Assembly: GCA_021785055.1 (NCBI GenBank)
Contig: JAJYGS010000095.1
Location: forward strand, 1-16,050
Length of the DNA: 16,050 bases
Direction: 5' to 3'
From: Nitrospirota bacterium
GTDB lineage: Bacteria > Nitrospirota > JACRHJ01
Shown: positions 14,035-16,050 of the stretch, piece by piece
Layout: every line of letters begins with the position of its first letter
How positions within the stretch are numbered: the first letter of the stretch is position 1
Made by a program: the position numbers and the translations under genes
Notes under the pieces: model-generated
Told to the model about the DNA's origin: nothing
The model's input: the letters and a program-made list of their open reading frames with translations, nothing else
Database searches by the model: none

Positions 14035-14918
14035 AGAATACATTCAGGTCCGGGTTCGTTGCTATTATCGGGCGTCCTAACGCGGGGAAGTCAACGCTTC
14101 TGAACGCCCTTGTCGGCGAAAAGATTTCAATCGTCTCCGACAGGCCCCAGACGACGCGGAACCGCATCACCGGCATCCTGACTCTGCCGGATGCGCAAGT
14201 CATATTCCTCGATACCCCAGGCCTGCACAGGCCAAAGGGACTTCTGAACGAGTATATGGTCAATACGGCGAAGGAGGCGTGCGAGGAAGTAGATATAATT
14301 CTGTTTATGGTCGAGGCGGATAGAAATCCCGGAGCCGACGAAAAAGAGATAATCGAGTTCCTGAAAGGGCTGAAAACCAAGGTCTTTCTCGTGATAAACA
14401 AGATTGACATTGTACGAAGGGACTCGCTTCTGTCGCTTATAAATAAATATTCGTCTATGTATAATTTCTCCGAGATAATCCCGGTCTCGTCGCTTAAGGG
14501 AGAAAACGTCTCCGACCTTAAGGACACCATAATCGGCTGTCTCCCGGAAGGGCCGCAATATTACCCGGAAGACGAGATGACGGAGCAGCCGGAGCGCTTT
14601 ATCGCCGCCGAGATCATACGCGAAAAGATATTCAGGATGACCGGCGACGAAGTGCCTTATTCCACCGCCGTCCTTGTAGAGGAGATGAAGGAGCGCGGCG
14701 AGAAGATATTCACGAGGGCCGATATATATGTCGAAAAAGACTCGCACAAAGGCATAATAATCGGCGCCAAAGGGCAGATGCTCAAAAAAATTGGCCAGGC
14801 CGCAAGGCGCGATATCGAGAGGCTCCTGGGCACCCCGATATACCTGGAGCTTTGGGTCAAGGTAAAGAGCGACTGGCGCGAAAAGCCCGGCGCGCTTCGG
14901 GAAATGGGCTATAAATAA
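14025..14918 (+). CDS. era: GTPase Era
   Basis: Essential Ras-like GTPase that binds 16S rRNA and acts in 30S ribosome assembly. The 297-residue product has all G motifs: G1 GRPNAGKS (16-23), G2 TTRNRITGI (43-51), G3 DTPG (63-66), G4 NKID (125-128) and G5 SSLKG (155-159). These are followed by the C-terminal KH RNA-binding domain with GIIIGAKGQMLKKIG (243-257) and ELWVKVKSDWR (275-285). Two starts are possible: ATG at 14025 (10-base overlap with ubiX), or ATG at 14031, which forms an ATGA overlap and would remove only two residues; neither has a strong ribosome site, so coupling to ubiX is likely. Its place after quinone genes has no obvious functional reason beyond operon crowding. Confidence 0.97.
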   Translation: MEMKNTFRSGFVAIIGRPNAGKSTLLNALVGEKISIVSDRPQTTRNRITGILTLPDAQVIFLDTPGLHRPKGLLNEYMVNTAKEACEEVDIILFMVEADRNPGADEKEIIEFLKGLKTKVFLVINKIDIVRRDSLLSLINKYSSMYNFSEIIPVSSLKGENVSDLKDTIIGCLPEGPQYYPEDEMTEQPERFIAAEIIREKIFRMTGDEVPYSTAVLVEEMKERGEKIFTRADIYVEKDSHKGIIIGAKGQMLKKIGQAARRDIERLLGTPIYLELWVKVKSDWREKPGALREMGYK

Positions 14919-16050
14919 ATGCGCGTGCTGCTGGTCAATACCCCCTCGGACAATGCCTTCACGAAGGTAGGTTTTATCGTCCCGCCCCTTGGGATTGCCT
15001 ACATCGCCGCGACTCTGCGCGATGCGGGCCACGAAGTAGAAATCCACGACTTCAACGTCGAATACGCGCCCCCGGATTATTCGCGTTTCGATCTGGTCGG
15101 TATATCCGGCGATACCTGCCGCCATAAAAAGTTAACGGATATAGCATTGCAGGCCAGGGCCGCAGGCGCGGCTGTCATGGCCGGCGGGCCGCACGTTACC
15201 TTCATGGACGAAGAGACATTGCGCGAAGGCGGCGCGGATTATGTCCTTCGCGGGGAAGCGGAAGAGACGGCAGTCGAGCTTGCGGATGCCCTGGAAAGAG
15301 GGGATGGTCCAGGCGGCATCCCAGGCGTATCATACATCAAAAACGGCTCATTCGTCAGAAATCCCGACCGTAACCCTCCGTATGACCTCGACGCGCTGCC
15401 ATACCCCGCGCGCGACTTGCTGAAGATGGCCAGGTATAGAAGTCTTGAAATGGCGAAGAGGACAATAACTTCCATCGTATCGTCGAGGGGATGTCCAAGC
15501 GGATGCCGTTTCTGCGCCTCGCACAAGTACGCGGGACGCAAATGGAGGCCGCGTTCCGTTGACAGTCTTATGACGGAGATACGGCTTGTCGTGGGGACGT
15601 ACGGATACGGCGGAGTGGCATTCGTAGACGATAACTTCACCATAGACCCGCGCCGGGTAATAAGCCTGTGCCGGAGGATCATCGACGAAGGATTGGACAT
15701 ACGCTGGTGGTGTTTTTCGCGCGTCGATAATATACTCCGTAACCCGGAAATGGTGGAATGGATGGGCCGCTCCGGGTGCAGGTATGTCTTCATGGGCATA
15801 GAATCGGCAAACCAGGCGGTGCTGGATAAATTCGCAAAAAGAACGGATCCTGAAATGGCGAAAAAAGCGGTAGACCTTTTGCGTAAGAACAGGATAGAAA
15901 CGCTTGCCGCATATATCCTTGGCGCGCCGGACGAAACGCGGGAGATGATAGAGAATACGATTAAATTTTCAATAAAGCTTAAGACGGGCGGAGTGCAGTA
16001 CACGCTGCTCACGCCTTTTCCCGGCACGGAGCTATGGCAGGATATGTCCG
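14919..16050 (+). CDS. Radical SAM protein with N-terminal B12-binding-like domain (BchE/MiaB-like superfamily), partial at right edge
   Basis: 377 residues are visible; the C-terminus lies beyond the window. Residues 1 to ~130 form a Rossmann-like domain of the cobalamin-binding type (MRVLLVNTPS; PPLGIAYIAATLRDAGHEVEI split around 22-41; FDLVGISG; AGGPHVTF 88-95; VLRGEAEET). The radical SAM domain follows, with the iron-sulfur cluster motif SRGCPSGCRFC (189-199: C192, C196, C199, the CxxxCxxC pattern), FVDDNFTID (235-243), FMGIESAN (291-298) and the PFPGTELW region (367-373). The classic B12 motif DxHxxG is not visible: the equivalent stretch reads GDTCRHKK. So cobalamin binding is doubtful or base-on. 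Substrate unknown; related proteins modify lipids, tetrapyrroles, hopanoids or natural products. ATG follows the era TAA directly with no gap and no strong ribosome site, indicating coupled translation. Confidence 0.92.
   Translation, partial: MRVLLVNTPSDNAFTKVGFIVPPLGIAYIAATLRDAGHEVEIHDFNVEYAPPDYSRFDLVGISGDTCRHKKLTDIALQARAAGAAVMAGGPHVTFMDEETLREGGADYVLRGEAEETAVELADALERGDGPGGIPGVSYIKNGSFVRNPDRNPPYDLDALPYPARDLLKMARYRSLEMAKRTITSIVSSRGCPSGCRFCASHKYAGRKWRPRSVDSLMTEIRLVVGTYGYGGVAFVDDNFTIDPRRVISLCRRIIDEGLDIRWWCFSRVDNILRNPEMVEWMGRSGCRYVFMGIESANQAVLDKFAKRTDPEMAKKAVDLLRKNRIETLAAYILGAPDETREMIENTIKFSIKLKTGGVQYTLLTPFPGTELWQDMS

Noticed and set aside
14127..15125. 332-residue minus-strand open frame
   Set aside because: It is antisense to era and the radical SAM gene, both strongly supported by motifs; the antisense product has no recognisable domain.
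1..16050. CRISPR array, tRNA or rRNA genes, prophage or complete insertion sequence
   Set aside because: No regularly spaced repeats, cloverleaf-type sequence, rRNA-like stretch, integrase or transposase gene was found on either strand.

Overview
The window looks like chromosomal DNA from a Gram-negative, probably anaerobic bacterium with moderately high GC. SecD/SecF, RecJ, a long RelA/SpoT protein and Era are bacterial core genes. CbiD and a CbiE-CbiT fusion point to the oxygen-independent cobalamin route. The UbiA homologue resembles the type found with futalosine-pathway menaquinone synthesis. TTG starts recur (recJ, yacG, ubiD). A Nitrospirota or Desulfobacterota-like source would fit, but that is inference; no rRNA or other taxonomic marker is present.

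Layout. Positions 1-10754 are all minus-strand and 10912-16050 all plus-strand, with a divergent control region at 10755-10911. Reading the minus strand in transcription order: (a) a gene for a class-I-glutamine-amidotransferase-like BPL_N protein of unknown role (10754-9507); (b) a 48-residue zinc-ribbon protein (9234-9088) behind a near-perfect sigma-54 promoter with repeat motifs at enhancer distance, closed by a strong intrinsic terminator; (c) yacG-cbiD-cbiET (8904-6445), tightly overlapped, joining a gyrase-inhibitor homologue to two cobalamin ring-methylation genes; (d) secD-secF-recJ-rel (6326-1), starting at a good sigma-70-type promoter and running off the left edge inside rel.

The plus strand carries ubiD-ubiA-ubiX-era-radical SAM. 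UbiX makes the prenylated FMN that UbiD needs, and UbiA attaches the polyprenyl tail, so the first three genes form a quinone module (menaquinone more likely than ubiquinone). ubiX and era overlap their upstream neighbours and the radical SAM gene starts directly after the era stop, so the whole block is probably one transcript. The only break is a 177-bp MITE-like element with 13-bp perfect terminal inverted repeats and hairpin ends, lodged between ubiD and ubiA and ending 10 bases before the ubiA start. The last gene is cut by the right edge.

No clearly new defence or biosynthetic system is visible. The parts most worth a second look are the sigma-54-controlled zinc-ribbon gene, the BPL_N protein with its uncharacterised C-terminal half, and the mobile-element-like repeat. 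No intergenic stretch exceeds about 220 bases.
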